The notes under the pieces: generated by a model
Databases searched by the model: none
What the model was told of the DNA's origin: nothing
What the model saw: the letters and a program-made list of their open reading frames with translations, nothing else
Assembly: GCA_029168955.1 (NCBI GenBank)
Contig: JAPDOI010000040.1
Span: 1,786,501 to 1,850,500 of the forward strand
Origin: Aplectana chamaeleonis
Lineage: Eukaryota; Nematoda; Chromadorea; Rhabditida; Cosmocercidae
DNA: 64,000 bases
Reading direction: 5' to 3'
Part shown: piece by piece, positions 25,801 to 37,704 of the stretch
Layout of the letters: every line of letters starts with the position of its first letter
Numbering within the stretch: position 1 is the stretch's first letter
Program-made: the position numbers and the translations under genes

Positions 25801-26383
25801 TCGACTATGCTTACGAGAGTGTATGCTGCCTTTAATCACTTGCAGGATCGCTCGCATTAGTGAGAGATAACGGTTTTAGAAAAAGGGCGAAGATGAGCGC
25901 TTAAACTAGCAATCGTTTTCTGAGTGTCCGTTTGCTGCGGATGAAGAGAAATCTACCAGAGGAAACGGTTTTTAGCTTCAAACTTTGGGATGAAAAACTG
26001 AATCCTCGCTGATGATATTCGTGAACTCCTGAGAAGCCGTGATCGAATCAAAACGGTGGCCAAGAGCACTATTTGAAGCAATTTTTGATTGATTAGACAC
26101 GCCTGCTTCGCTCGATGTTTTGACGCGCATCTAGTTATAGGAATCAGGTAAGTTGATCTTCATGAAAACTCGAAAACGAAGTTCCTTGTGAAGAGTGATT
26201 TTAGATTGCATCGCAAGTCGTAGGCGGCAGCTAGTGTGGCGTGCGCGGCGAGCAACGCGGATCTGTTAAATAGGGGTTCTCATCTCCCGACCGTGCGTCC
26301 TGCAAGGTTAGTAATCGATAGTAGAATCACGCAAAGAATGGTAAAGGATCGTGCTGTAGTAATATGTTTAAGAATTCTATCTC
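25801..26383. other. No gene seen
   Basis: Nothing recognised on either strand apart from the edge of the preceding palindrome family (GAGTGTATGCTGCCTTTAA). Confidence 0.5.
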
Positions 26384-26848
26384 CTGACCAAAAATATTAG
26401 TATAAGCAAAGTGCGGGATTAGAGCAGAAATAATTTCGAGATTGGGAGACAGGTGATTCACTTCCATTGCATGTATTTTCATTTGCTGTTTAAAATTTGA
26501 TGATTTACGGTCTAAATGTAAATCGAATAAACTGTAATTACGAGACCAAAAACACTGTAAATCGTAAAATCGTAAATCGTAAACTGCAATTACGCACAAT
26601 CCCTGATTGGTATGCGTTGTGGAGCGCGGATCGCGCATGTTTGCGACGTGTGGACCTGGTGTGCGCAATTACCGTTTACGATTTACGGTGTTTTTGGCGT
26701 CGTCGATTGATGGCTACGATTTACGACATTTCGACCATAAATCGCAGTTTTTCGTAAATAAAATTACAGGCAATGGAAGTAGAATACAAGGCATCTCCAT
26801 TTACCTGCTCTATTCACACTTTGCGCATACTACCACGATTTTGGTTAG
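26384..26848. mobile_element. TIR element with CGTAAATCG-rich arms
   Basis: The left end CTGACCAAAAATATTAG onward and the right end ending ATTTTGGTTAG are inverted repeats. Pairing continues inward through AGAGCAG, ACTTCCATTGC and the dense CGTAAATCGTAAA blocks. About 465 bp, non-coding, unknown superfamily. Target duplication not resolved. Confidence 0.72.
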
Positions 26849-27960
26849 ATGTGACCACTCCTGAGTCTGACAAACGGCGCGACCCGGATTACCAACCTTC
26901 TACATGATTCCATTGGATATAACGCGGGCACACACGGTCGGAGTTTAAGACGCTAGGTGCCCTCACATTCGCGTTGCGCCCCGCGCGCGTCTCACTCAGC
27001 TGTCGTCTACGACGCAATGCAGTATAAAAGCACTCTTTGCGAAAAACTCTGTTCTCGAGTGGTCCATTAGGAGCAACCGTTTTGATTCCTAGAACCAGGT
27101 TACCGTCGAAACATCGTGCAAAGTTCTTTAATTCGAGGTCAAGCAATTGACTCTTACAAGGGGTGTTCCTGTCTCCCGCCAACTGGGAAGGTTACATTCA
27201 CTCAGAGGTTGCAAAAGACTGGGAGCAATGATCATACAAACACAGAACTAAGACTCAAAATGAAGGAGAAGCAGACGAAGGAAGAGATTCCACCACATCA
27301 TTAGAAAGGAAAAGTAGCTAAAATGCATTACTCAGAACTTTAAGCTCAAGTTGAAGACTTATTTATCGGACAAGTGACGGATTGCATTACGTTACTTTGT
27401 TTAGAGCTTGTAACAACAAGTAGGGTTTAAGGTCGTTCCAAGCTGATACATTAATTGTTCGTAAATTGGTTTTGTAGTTGTTCAACTGTGGGGCTATAAT
27501 ATGACCAATCCTGCTCATGCACAACTTTTAAACCAGTTATAAACTACTATTGGTTCAATTGTTTTGCATTTCGCCCAAATTTCGTTTCTAACTTCTTCAG
27601 TCACACGCACGGACAACTTTACCATCTACTGTAACTCCATTTCAATCTCAATCAATTCTATACAACTAAACCAGAATCTCATTCGACATATCAAAGACAA
27701 TAACAACGCTTTTTCTCTCTCTTTCTGCTTCAGAAAACAACAACAGAAAACTTTTTGATATTATATGAGTGAATTTATTGCTGTGCTTGTCTAGATAGGT
27801 TGCTTAGTAATTTGTTGGAGGCGTTTTAGTTAGTTTTTAAAACTTGAGCTAAAGGTTCTGAATAGTCCAGGAAATCAAATATGATGCAGTGACGAAAAAC
27901 TACCTATTACGCTGATTCTTCCCTCCAACCAGCAACCTTCAAGTGGGGACTTCGTAACAG
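26849..27960. other. No gene seen
   Basis: Short ORFs only (97 codons at 26889-27182 minus). An isolated TATAAAAG lies at about 27022 with no recognisable gene after it. 27.3-27.9 kb is AT-rich. Confidence 0.45.
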
Positions 27961-28113
27961 CCGGCATAGATCGTGAAAAAGATTTTCGAGTTGACTGTTG
28001 AAGGTTGGCACGAACTCGGTGCACCTATGCTATAGCATATGGCATCGAGTTTGCGCCCGCCTTCTTCAACAGTGAACACGAAGTCTGTTCCACGATCAAT
28101 GCCGATGTTACAC
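27961..28113. repeat. Short inverted-repeat (hairpin) element, copy 3
   Basis: Arms of about 70 bp: the left arm CGGCATAGATCGTG...GTTGACTGTTGAAGG pairs with the right arm ending CACGATCAATGCCG. The loop contains TATGCTATAGCATA. Same family as 16236-16378 and 24985-25112. Confidence 0.82.
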
Positions 28114-28782
28114 CCACTCTCGGGCGTGATAGAATTTAGAACCATGGAGTCACTAGTTCCGATCATTTTCCGACGTTGGTTCGCCCTCTGGAGATGAAAC
28201 ACGAGAAAGAGACGTCATTTTTGTAGGTTTGCGAAAATTGGTACTTACCTCAAAAGTTTGGAATCGCTAAATCGTTTTCTCTGCTTGGATGGTGGTGCAT
28301 GTCTTCAACAAATCGAGGCTCAGAAAAAGGGAAGCTTTAACGCCTATTCCGCCTTTTTTAAACTGTTTTCTCTCACGACTGTGAGCGTTTTGTGAGCTCT
28401 TCTCGCCATATTCCTCACCGCTGGGTACTAAACTCCCGCAAAGCGCCCAAAAAGGATACATTCTCATGGTGACAGGTTGGTCTACCGTGGCAAAAATGCT
28501 CTAGCCTTGGTTGTTAAGATGAAACGGTTCTTGGGCGGCATCCCATCGATCTGCTCGTCAATAACCACAACGCCCAAGAAGAGGCCCTCCCTTGTACCAT
28601 CACCCTTGTGCACATGGCACGGGATGAACGTATATTGAATCTGCGCTGACAGAAAAACCTGCAAAAAGGTTCTCCTTTCCATACTTATAGTTAGGGCGGG
28701 TGAAGGGCAGCCAAGAGGTGCCACTGTCACACGCACGGTCGATAGATCGATCCTCGCCGAAGGCCAACTAAGATCCGCAATA
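28114..28782. other. Unassigned; one ORF of uncertain status
   Basis: An 84-codon minus-strand ORF at 28482-28736 has a protein-like composition but no recognised domain, and no splice context that I can defend. Nothing else was recognised. Confidence 0.35.
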
Positions 28783-29073
28783 TCCCCGGGGCGGCACGCA
28801 CGTAAGCGGCGTGGTTAGGGTTGGGGTTAGCAGGGGTTTGGAGCGTCGGCGCGTTTGATGATAGCGGGCGCGAGGACTGAAAGGGGTCAGGCCAGCACTG
28901 GAAAAATCTTTCCTCGCAAACCCTACGTAGGGGGTGAGACAGCCGAAATCCCTTTGAGACACCAACTATTGATTATCTCCAGCACTCGCGCAGCAATCAT
29001 GAAACGTGCCAACGCCCCAAGCCCTGCCTAACCCCAACCTAACCCGCCGCGTATGTGCATGCCGCCCTGGGTC
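28783..29073. mobile_element. TIR element with telomere-like GGTTAGG phrases
   Basis: About 290 bp with inverted arms of about 90 bp. The left arm starts CCCGGGGCGGCACGCACGTA and holds GGTTAGGGTTGGGGTTAG. The right arm holds the inverse CTAACCCCAACCTAACCC and ends near GCATGCCGCCCTGGG. Non-coding; target duplication unresolved. Confidence 0.75.
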
Positions 29074-31796
29074 AGTGAATTGGTAGCAGACCTGCGTGGG
29101 AGGGTCAGAGCACTGACGTGAACATCGGCTGGTCCCTGCCAGTCGATGCGCAAAGTAATTACACCTTTGAAGGCCTCTACAATTCTGAGCGGAAATCGAG
29201 TGTGTGGCTCATCGATCATCGATCAACGCTGAGAACTTTCATCTTTTATACTCCTAGGTTGAATCTGCTACTCGGAAGCTCTCTCCACCACGCATTGAAA
29301 GAAAGCTTGGAAGTCTTGCTTCACCAAAGGCTGAAATTTTTTTTTAGTGACTATTGTTACTATTCGGTGATTACGATTTATGATTTATGGTGATTTCATC
29401 GTAAATACGTTTTACGATTCAGGAAATTTTGAAATTTATTTACGCACACCCCTGTTATGGACGCTGCTCCAAAGCGAGTTGGAGGAACAAATATCAGTCG
29501 TCGACCTCTGCACTCATTATTGGGAAGAAGCTTTACCGCGGTTTCAAGAAGATGTCCACTAATGTTCTAAATTTAGACTTCGGGACGACAACCTTAGACA
29601 ACTGAACTCAGATGAAAATAAACGTTGAAGAGGCGAAGAACAACAGCCCAAGAACAGTATGATGCAGTTCCTACATAAGCTTTAATGCATTTTTGATGAG
29701 CTCCTCAATTTTGATCTGCGATTTCAGCGAGCTTTGCTTTTTTGTCTGAATAATGATAATGGCAGTTGTATTTGCTTATGACCTAGCGTGGCTCCGCTGC
29801 TGGTGATCAGCGCAATCGAGAGCACAACCGAAAATGCTCCTGATGTTTATTTTATTCCTTCAACGAGTATTCATAGCTTGGCGCTAATTCGGAGTTCCTC
29901 ACCCAGGTCGGAAGTTAAGTTTGTTCCCAGAGTAAAGGCGTTAACCGGTAGTTACTGAGCACTTGAATAATACCTGATCACCCATTAGCTTTGGATAGGT
30001 CTGTATCGTTTTTGTAGCTATTGGCCAACACTGAACAAATTATCCGTCCGCTCCCTCGAGTTGATAAAGAGTTTCTGAAGCGACCTTTGCGACATACGAC
30101 GCTAACCAGGGGGTGGTCGGTGAAGGTACGGAGTGGGCAAGCCTCGGGCATTTCTAGTAGTGGTGTTGATTTCGATTATCACGTTGCGAGGAGCGGTCGC
30201 TGCGCTTTGACGAAAGCTACTCATCTTCATCCATCCTTATCCTTATCTTTTACCGCTTCTCTGCTCTAGCGATATTCAAAATCGGTGCTTCATTGGAGAC
30301 TTCTCCCAGAGTTTAATAGCCGATCCGTGCACGGTGACGTTCCGCATCTGTATCGAGCGGTTCCAACACATAGCGCCCTTTTTATCCCAAATCATTAGTG
30401 ATGAACGACAAACGATAGAACGTTGTTTGAACGAATTACTTTGTCTTGGCAAGATGCTGGGTTTAGATGTGGAAGCAGAAGGTTAGTAACTGGTTAAGGG
30501 ACGGAAACGTTTGCTGAACAGTTCTAACTTTCTTCGCCCAAATGTTACGTGCTCTGGTAAGATATGGTAAACTGCGGTGCGATGGCCCTAACAGCCTCTG
30601 TGAACAATCACGGTGGTGTGACGGTATACCCACCTGATGAGTGAACATCCTGGCAGTTTAATCCACACACCTTTGTGATTCAATTCTTGCAGTTCCAACC
30701 AATTGTCTGGGCTGATCGATAATCGATGAACTTAAGATAAAGATATTACTTTATGCAGATAATAGAATACTATGCTGGTGCATATTTTATGATTTTCCAG
30801 TCTTTGCGAAAAAAAAAAAAACAATAACAGCATCCTAACAGTGGTATGAACCTTGCTTTAGGCGCTAAGCTGGGAGTGAGGTCTAATCTCCAGAACAACA
30901 ACCCCCAAGCGTACCGGGGGGCATTCGCTGGGATAAGTGCGTGCAGATCCGCACAGAGGCCAGGCAGAGAGTCCTAGGATTACATATGAATCGGTTTGAC
31001 TAGCGCCGAGAAAAATTTATCCGTGTCGACATCGGGCTGTGAATCGAGGCTGGAGCGTTGTTGGCGGCTATTTGCGGAGGCAGGCAGAAGACAAGACTGG
31101 CAGGAAGGCTGCAGTGTCGATTCGCGCGACGTCGTGGAGGTGCCGAGGGCAACGTTCGATAGAAGCAGGCTGCGTTCTTGAACTTTTCGCTGCGATAACC
31201 AGTGGTGAAGTAGCGTTAAGTCATGTTTTGACTGTACCTGGTCGCTGCTGCCATGCGAGGGACAATCTGTTCCTTTTTCAATGCGCGTACGGAAAGGCGT
31301 GTGCCAACAGTTACTGCTTCGTGGCAACTGTCCTACATCGCTAATCGCGGCGACGGAATCTCTATAAGCGTTTGGCTGCTTCGCTTCTGGAGGAGCGATT
31401 CTCAATGCTCGTTGACCATTGTTCTGTCGTGGCCAAAATGGCAGCGATGGAGCGATTGCTAGCCAATGACACGTTTATTTCTGTGAACATTGCTTCATTA
31501 TCATGACGATATCAGTGCGTTACATGAGTAGAAATTACGTTATTAATTCCTACTCACCATTACTTTCCATCGATTGACGATTTTCTTCTGTCGCCCATGA
31601 GGCTATGCACCATGAACAAAATCGCTGCCGCTGCTTCATCGCTGCAGAAAAGTAAAATCGCTGCGATGAAAACACAGCAATGATGCAGTCAAACATGGCT
31701 TTAAGAGAACCTTTCATGACTGGAGTCAGTACGACATGTCATGACACACACGTCGTCTTGAGGAACCTCGATAGCTAAACGTCACATGTCATCTCC
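29074..31796. other. No gene seen
   Basis: Short ORFs only; the longest is 141 codons at 30980-31405 minus with no motif, overlapped by plus-strand ORFs. 29367-29460 is an inverted relative of the CGTAAATCG repeat at 24150-24262. A poly(A) run lies at about 30810-30822. Confidence 0.45.
29367..29460. repeat. CGTAAATCG-type repeat, single arm
   Basis: Inverted relative of 24150-24262: ATTTACGGTGRTTTYRTCGTAA-like sequence, then TTTACGCACACCCC. Confidence 0.7.
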
Positions 31797-32165
31797 TATT
31801 AAAGGCAGCAGTAGTCGCGATCAAATGATGGTTATCGTCTTTTTCTCTCTAAACCCTTTCCTGGGTCTCTGAGTAGTAGCTACAATAAGAAAAAATCGCG
31901 GAAAACACGGTTTTGGGCCAAATTTAAAGCCTGAACTTTCTTGTATTTTGATGGTGGATTTATTTACTCCACACCATCGGCATCGATGACCTCTTGTATC
32001 ACGCACATCAGCTGGCTTGAACTTGAATTTCAATCAATGAACCTTCGGATTTATACATTATTGTGACATCTTGACCATCAGGACATAGTCAAACATTCTA
32101 CTTGCCCGAAAAGAAACATGACTTTTTCATACTTGCTACTAGATAACTGTTTTTATTAGGTAATT
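31797..32165. repeat. Dispersed repeat, copy 1
   Basis: Aligns in direct orientation with 54703-55018: shared blocks GTCGCGATCAAAT, AAACCCTTT..TGGGTCT, CAGCTGGCTTGAA, TGAATTTCAATCAATGAACC and CTGTTTTTATTAGGTAA. It is followed by GTGGTGAGCGCGAAGCGC, a hairpin phrase also found at about 57591 and 59905. The start (GGCAG..GTCGCGA) resembles the inverse end at about 60878-60893. Confidence 0.8.
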
Positions 32166-32879
32166 GTGGTGAGCGCGAAGCGCCTACCAGGATTTGGCTT
32201 TGATCTCTTCCCGCGCGGATGCCCTACAATGAGATCACCTATTCATACCGTCAACAGAGTGTATGAGCTGTACACTATTCGACGCGCTGCAAGAAATTAC
32301 AGATGTGTGCAACTTTTTCATCCCTAACTGGTCCCCGCTTTCTAAAGTTATGACCTCTCAAAGTACGCAAACACGTTCTCCACCACCGCCTCCGCCTCCG
32401 CCTCCGCCTCCGCCTCCGCCTCCACGCCTCCGCCTCCGCGCTACCGCCTCCACCTCCGTCCGTCGAAACCATTTTTTTTGGAAGGAAGGCTGTGGGACCA
32501 AATCGGCGCTCAGAAAATTTGTGACTAGAGGTAATCGGGCCACCGGGAATGACGAAAAATAATTTGTCAGAACTCCACCATAATGACTTCTGGGCCCCTA
32601 ACGGGCGTTTCTGAAACTCGGAAACCCGGCCTCTCAAGATTAGTTTTGCATAAAAATGACAGGGTTTTTCGTTATCAGTCATTATTTTCTTTAGAGACTC
32701 CATATAAAATACGCACTTGCTCTCTAGGTGGTGTACTCTAAACGTCCGGCTTGGAAACAGGAGCGCTATGCGGAAGGGTTGTTTTTGAGCGTGGCGCGTG
32801 TTTGTGTCAAAACCATGTGCACCAAAGATAAAAAGAAGTCGTCGCAGGGTGTGCTGGAAGTGTCGGCTGACTACTGCGA
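32166..32879. other. No gene seen
   Basis: Contains the hexanucleotide repeat listed next and no recognised gene. The proline-rich ORF at 32263-32562 is produced by that repeat. Confidence 0.55.
32381..32460. repeat. (CCTCCG)n-type simple repeat
   Basis: About 80 bp of CCTCCG hexamers with minor interruptions, strongly pyrimidine-biased on the plus strand. It translates as poly-proline in one frame and poly-glycine or arginine in the other strand's frames, so the ORFs across it are not evidence of a gene. Confidence 0.9.
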
Positions 32880-34482
32880 GACCGCAGTAGGAGTGTCTGG
32901 GACATCATGGAACTACGTAACCCCTCAATCAAGGTGTGGGATATGATCATTCAATACCCGGGGGGACCTCAGCGAGTGTCTGGGACCTTAATGGCAGTGT
33001 GCAGGACATCGCAGGACCTGTGTGCCCAGGACCCTCAGTAGGTATGAACAGGACGCCGCAGACGTGCAGACTCAGTAGGGAATGTGTGCAGGACCTCAAT
33101 GTGTACGCTTTGTAGAGTAAAGTGTGCAGGACATCATGGGGACCTATTGCAGAGACCCAGTAAAGTGTGCAGAGACGTCTGGCTGGAAATGTACATGACA
33201 ATGTGGGACCTGTCACAGAGACCTCAGTAGGAGTGCAGGACATGCATGGGAGAATCAGTCAGCAGCAGAACATCCTTGGACCCCAATGTAAGGTACAGAG
33301 CAGAGACTTCATGGGAATGTGTGCAGGACATCAGTAGGAGTGTGCAGGGAACATCAAGTGAAGCGTGTGCAGAGACAGCATCATACAGGACTGAGACCCC
33401 CAGTAGGGATGTGCAGACGTCATGGAATGACCTGTAGGACCTTAGTAGGAGTGTGCAGGACATCACCTTGAGAACTGTGTGCAAAACCTCAATGAGAGTG
33501 TGCAGGACATCATGAGAATGTGTGCAGGAACCCCAGTAAGAGAGTGTGCAGGACATCATGAAATACTTGGCCCCCCTTCCAGCCTAGAAATGTGGACATC
33601 ACTTAGCTGTGCTGCAAGAACCCCTGTAAGGATGAGGCAGGACTTCCATGGAATGTGTGCAGGAACATCAATAGGAGTGTACAGAGACATCATGAAGCGT
33701 GTCACACAGGACCCCAGTAGGGATGAAGCAGAGACGTCATGGGAATGTGTGTAGGACCTTAGTAAAATTACACAGGACATCATAGAACGTGGCACAGGAC
33801 CCCAATAGGGGTGTGCAGGACATCATGGAATGTGTGCCAGGGACACCTTAGTAGGAGTGTGCGGGACATCATGAAACGTGTGCAAGACTCCCTGTAAGGA
33901 TGAGCAGGAACTTACATGGGAATGTGTGTGCAGGACATCAGTAGGGAGTGTGCAGGGACATCAGTGAAACGTCAATGCAAGACCCCAGTAGGGATGAGCA
34001 GAACTTCATGGAATGTGTGCAGGACATCAGTAAAAGTGTGCAGGACATCATGAAACGTGTGCAAGAACCCACTGTAAGGATGATCAGAACATCATGGAGA
34101 ATGTATTTGCAGGACCTTAGTAGGAGTGTGCAGGACATGCCAGCTTGTGTTACAAAGACCCCTGTAAGATGAATCAGAACTTCGTAGAATAATGTGCAGG
34201 ACATCATGAAGCGTGTGCAGAGACCCCAATAGTGTGCAGGACATCACTTGCATGGAATGTGTGCAGGACCTTAGCTGGAGTATGCAGGACATCATGAAAC
34301 GTGTGCAAAGACCCCTGTAAGAGATGATCAGAACCATTAGGGTAATATGTGCAGGACATCAGTAGGAGTGTGGAGGACATCATGAAACAAAGTATTGCAA
34401 AGACCCCTGTAAAAAGAATGAGCAAGGACTTCAAGCATGGAATGTGTGCTGGATCTCCAGTAGGGTGTGCAGGACCTCAGTT
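32880..34482. repeat. 21-bp satellite with 84-bp higher-order unit
   Basis: Tandem array of degenerate 21-bp units built on GTGTGCAGGACATCA plus a variable tail. Four variants recur in order: tail GTAGGA; tail TGAAAC; a GTGTGCAAGACCCC variant; and an ATGAGCAGAACTTCATGG variant. This gives an 84-bp higher-order period. Many units carry 1-3 nt indels. It is related to the array at 58370-59365 (inverse strand). Translation gives heptapeptide repeats such as SVQDISG and SVQDIMK, but the frame breaks often and no gene is supported. Confidence 0.88.
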
Positions 34483-34526
34483 CAATGTTTCAGACACCGT
34501 ATGCCAAAGCTATGACCTCCGAATCT

Positions 34527-35034
34527 ACAAGAACGATAGTTAAAGTCCGCCTTAAGAACAGGGGCTACCGTAATCTCACCTCGAGAGTTGGCTCTAAAAT
34601 TTTCTAGCCTTCATTTCTCTCGCTACTGCACTTCTATTATCACAATCGAAAGAAGCGGTTGTTTTTCGGAAATTTCTACCACGAAAATGAAGAAATCATC
34701 TCTGCAAACCACACCGCTTCTATGATATATGAAAAAGTGCGAGTAGCAGGGAAATGGAGTGCTAAGTTCTGAATCCCTGAATTCGCTTCATCTTCCCTAC
34801 AGGTGGTGCAGATGTTTTCCTGCTTTTTAGTCCAGGCAGATCCTCCAACTGCTGACTCCCTAGAGGAAGGACGGTGTGCTGAATCAAGACACACCGCTCT
34901 TCATACTCTTTTACATCTACTTTTTATCATTGATCAATTGTGGTATCATCAAAATTTGTTTACAGAGAGCCATGAATAACATCATTCCTAAGATTACGGT
35001 GTAGTCCTCTTCTCGGCGCACTTAACTATCGTTC
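34527..35034. mobile_element. Mutator-like MITE (ACAAGAACGATAG family), eroded
   Basis: Left end ACAAGAACGATAGTTAA and right end CGCACTTAACTATCGTTC are inverted. The interior matches the 322-bp copy at 39315-39636 in the opposite orientation, including the TATA/hairpin module (34855-34920, inverse). Longer than the sister copy because of extra internal sequence. Flanking 9-mers do not match. Confidence 0.78.
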
Positions 35035-35814
35035 GCGCTTCAAATCAATTTCTCATTTTTCAGGCTCATTTCACTGATTGAGCATTCAATAGACCACACT
35101 GGTAAATAGCTTTAGTGCGTCAAAACGTTGGGATTGATTGAGGTTGTGGGATACTCTGCTACCAATTCTCACTGAGTCATCTAGCCTCCTTTTTCCTGGA
35201 TATGTTGGCGTAGTCAGTGGTGATAACAGGAAAATTGGTTACGGCACGAACTCCACATGCAGAAAAAACTCTCGAGAATGATTTTGAAGCATAAATTCAA
35301 ATTGACATTGTATAATGTAGTTCCCAATGACTTTTCTTTACAAATGAAGGCTTTTCATATGAGCCCTTCGAACATTTTCTTTCACTAGAGGGAATAGCTA
35401 CGCAAAAAACTCATGAAATGATGAAAACTCTGATAAAAGAGGCCTGATACTGCACGCTATCAATCATTGGTTTTTATTAGAGCTTCTACGGAAATACTTC
35501 GACTGGTAGCCTCACCAATGGGCCGTTGAGCTATGTTACTTCTGTCTTGAGATGGTGTGTGCGTGCCCCCCGTCCAGAAGAGTGCCTGGAGAACCTGTAC
35601 AATTGGGTCATTTTGAAACTCATTTCTTCATTTTTCTAGACTTTTAAATTCAAAAAGTATATGCCTTGCATCTATTTGTAGGGAAGCCGCGTTGCAACAA
35701 TTATCTCGCAGTCTTAGCAGCGGAGCGGTTGTTTCTTCATTTCTAACACTATGTTTTCAGAAAACAACTTGCCTTTCAGAGCTTGACGATATTGTAGTAA
35801 GGGAAACCCTTGTA
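35035..35814. other. No gene seen
   Basis: Short ORFs only; nothing recognised. Confidence 0.5.
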
Positions 35815-36955
35815 AAAAGTTGTGAAATTTCAAAAAGTTGGGCTCCGCCAGAAAGGTCAAAAGGATTTGGCATTTAAGCTCTTAAATGTCGTGAAATTGT
35901 TTTATTGGATTTGGCTCTCAACTTGATTTTTCAAATGCTAGTGAAATTGTTGGAGATTTGATTTGGCTGTGATGATACTATAGTGCAGATAACATAATCA
36001 TTAAATGTAGTGAAATTGTTGCAAACGAATTTGGCAGGAGCTCTATGAATTATCAAGCAGTCAAAATCACAGCGTCAGGATAGGGGTTTCTCTTGGAGCG
36101 CATATTGAATCAAATGAGAACAAGAATAAACTCTAGCAGAAAAACCTTTCTCTTTTAGCAATGTGAGACCGTAAGAAAGCGATTCAGGTTACACGAAGAC
36201 ATAGCATTAGTAGCTAATAAAATTGCGTTAGATTTCGTTTTCATGATCTTTATCTAATCCCGGTGAAGGGAAGGTCTGGTACCTTAGTAGGAGCTACACT
36301 TCGAAAAAGGCAGAATAACATTCCGAAAACCTTATTTCTCATGATCGATAAGGCCAGGTTTCGTTCATTGTTGGCTGTTTTGTCTTTATTTGTCTTTATC
36401 AGGAAATACTACCAAGATCAACAAGGCAAGCTTCTTCCATCGCCGGCGATAATTCTAATTTTCATACAGAAGTTTCTGCACAAATCAATGATAAAGATTC
36501 AAAAGATGGGCGCTTTGAGAAAAAGCGCACAGGGCCGCAAAGATTTTCTGAGCTTGTTTCAGGCCAGCGTCCCAGCTTAGTCGATCCGGGGAAGATCAGC
36601 AAACCCTAAGAGGGTGGAATGATTGGTCGGATTGATGGCGAAAGACAGTTTACATCATGCCAGAAGGACCTTTCTGAAGCGCGTGATTTGACTGCTTGAT
36701 AATTCATAGAGCTCCTGCCAAATCTGGTTCTGCAACAATTTCTACTACATTTAATATGATTATGTTATCTGCATATAGTATCATCACAGCCAAATCAATC
36801 TCAACAATTTCTTCACTACATTCTTGAAAAAATCAAGTTGAGAGCTCAAATCCAATAAAACAATTTCCTCACGACATTTAAGAGCAATGCCAGAATCTGT
36901 TTGCACCTTTTTTCTGCGGAGCCCAACTTTCAGAAATGGGATTTCAAGTTAGAAG
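35815..36955. repeat. Long palindrome, GATTTGGC family, with 600-bp loop
   Basis: Arms of about 270 bp (35815-36078 and 36675-36955) pair along their length: AAAGTTGGGCTCCGC with GCGGAGCCCAACTTT, and TTGGCAGGAGCTCTATGAAT with its inverse. Motifs AAATGTAGTGAAATTGTTG and GATTTGGC recur and are shared with the palindromes at 55019-55551 and 57612-58300. The loop (36079-36674) holds a 105-codon ORF (36263-36580 plus) of unknown nature, possibly chance. Confidence 0.8.
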
Positions 36956-37704
36956 AGCGCACTGTTGCATCTCGGCCATCGAGTCGAATCATCAGGAGAG
37001 AGGCAGCACTTTGTTTTCGAACTTCAACATAGGTGATATATCCTTCATTTCTGTTGCTGTCAATGCAGACTGATGGTAGGTCTCATTTAAGCCCCATTTT
37101 TATCAGCAGTCATCCTGCAATAAGATGGACGATCCTGGAGGTTTTTTGCGCAACCTACTCAGTAATCACCAGAATTCGTGGTTTCGTAATTGCCATAATC
37201 TTAGGACCGTCTGCTCCCGATTCCTAGTCCTTTACGCTGACCGGATGACACCGCCAAGCATCAGGTGAAAGGTAGAGTCGTCTAATTCGCAGCAATCAGC
37301 GGTAAGTAGAAATTTCCCGGTTTCATTCCTTTGTTTTGAGAAACACACCTCACGCCTGAAATTTGGGGGGTTCTGCTCGTCAATTATTACCATCTAGAAA
37401 AAACCGCATCTCCTCTGACACTAGTTTCATTCTTCAATCAACAGAATTTACCAAAGAAAACAGCGGTAACTCGATTCAATTGATGGCTAGTTCCCTAACA
37501 ATGCGACACTCACACCTGATGCTTATTTGAAAATATACTAATTTGTGTTTACGGCTGCGAGGTGTGATACGACCCAACATCGGTCCGACCCCCCACCCAA
37601 GTCAAGCGATTTGCTCAGCCCCCCCCCCCCTCCCTGGGAAAAAGTGATGGCGACGAACGGGGGGGGGAGGTCCTCATTTCGCAATTTTTTATAGTGAACG
37701 AATT
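36956..37704. other. No gene seen; poly(C)/poly(G) tracts
   Basis: A long C run lies at about 37620-37632 and a G run at about 37660-37668. The phrase GGTCCGACCCCCCA also occurs at about 51653, so part of this is a low-copy repeat. Confidence 0.5.

Noticed and set aside
28482..28736. 84-codon minus-strand ORF with protein-like composition
   Set aside because: No recognised domain and no defensible exon neighbours. Homology search would decide: conserved hits in other nematodes would support it.
29876..29990. 5S rRNA gene (AGGTCGGAAGTTAAG and GTTACTGAGCACTTG phrases)
   Set aside because: Only short similarity to 5S landmarks, with wrong spacing and no conserved ends; chance is likely.
32263..32562. 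Proline-rich protein ORF
   Set aside because: The frame is created by a CCTCCG hexanucleotide repeat; no other protein feature.
33479..34172. Heptapeptide repeat protein (SVQDI-type)
   Set aside because: The 21-bp satellite opens several frames on both strands, and indels interrupt them; no start, splice or flanking coding context.
33000..34480. CRISPR-like array
   Set aside because: Units are contiguous 21-bp satellite monomers without unique spacers, in eukaryotic repeat DNA.
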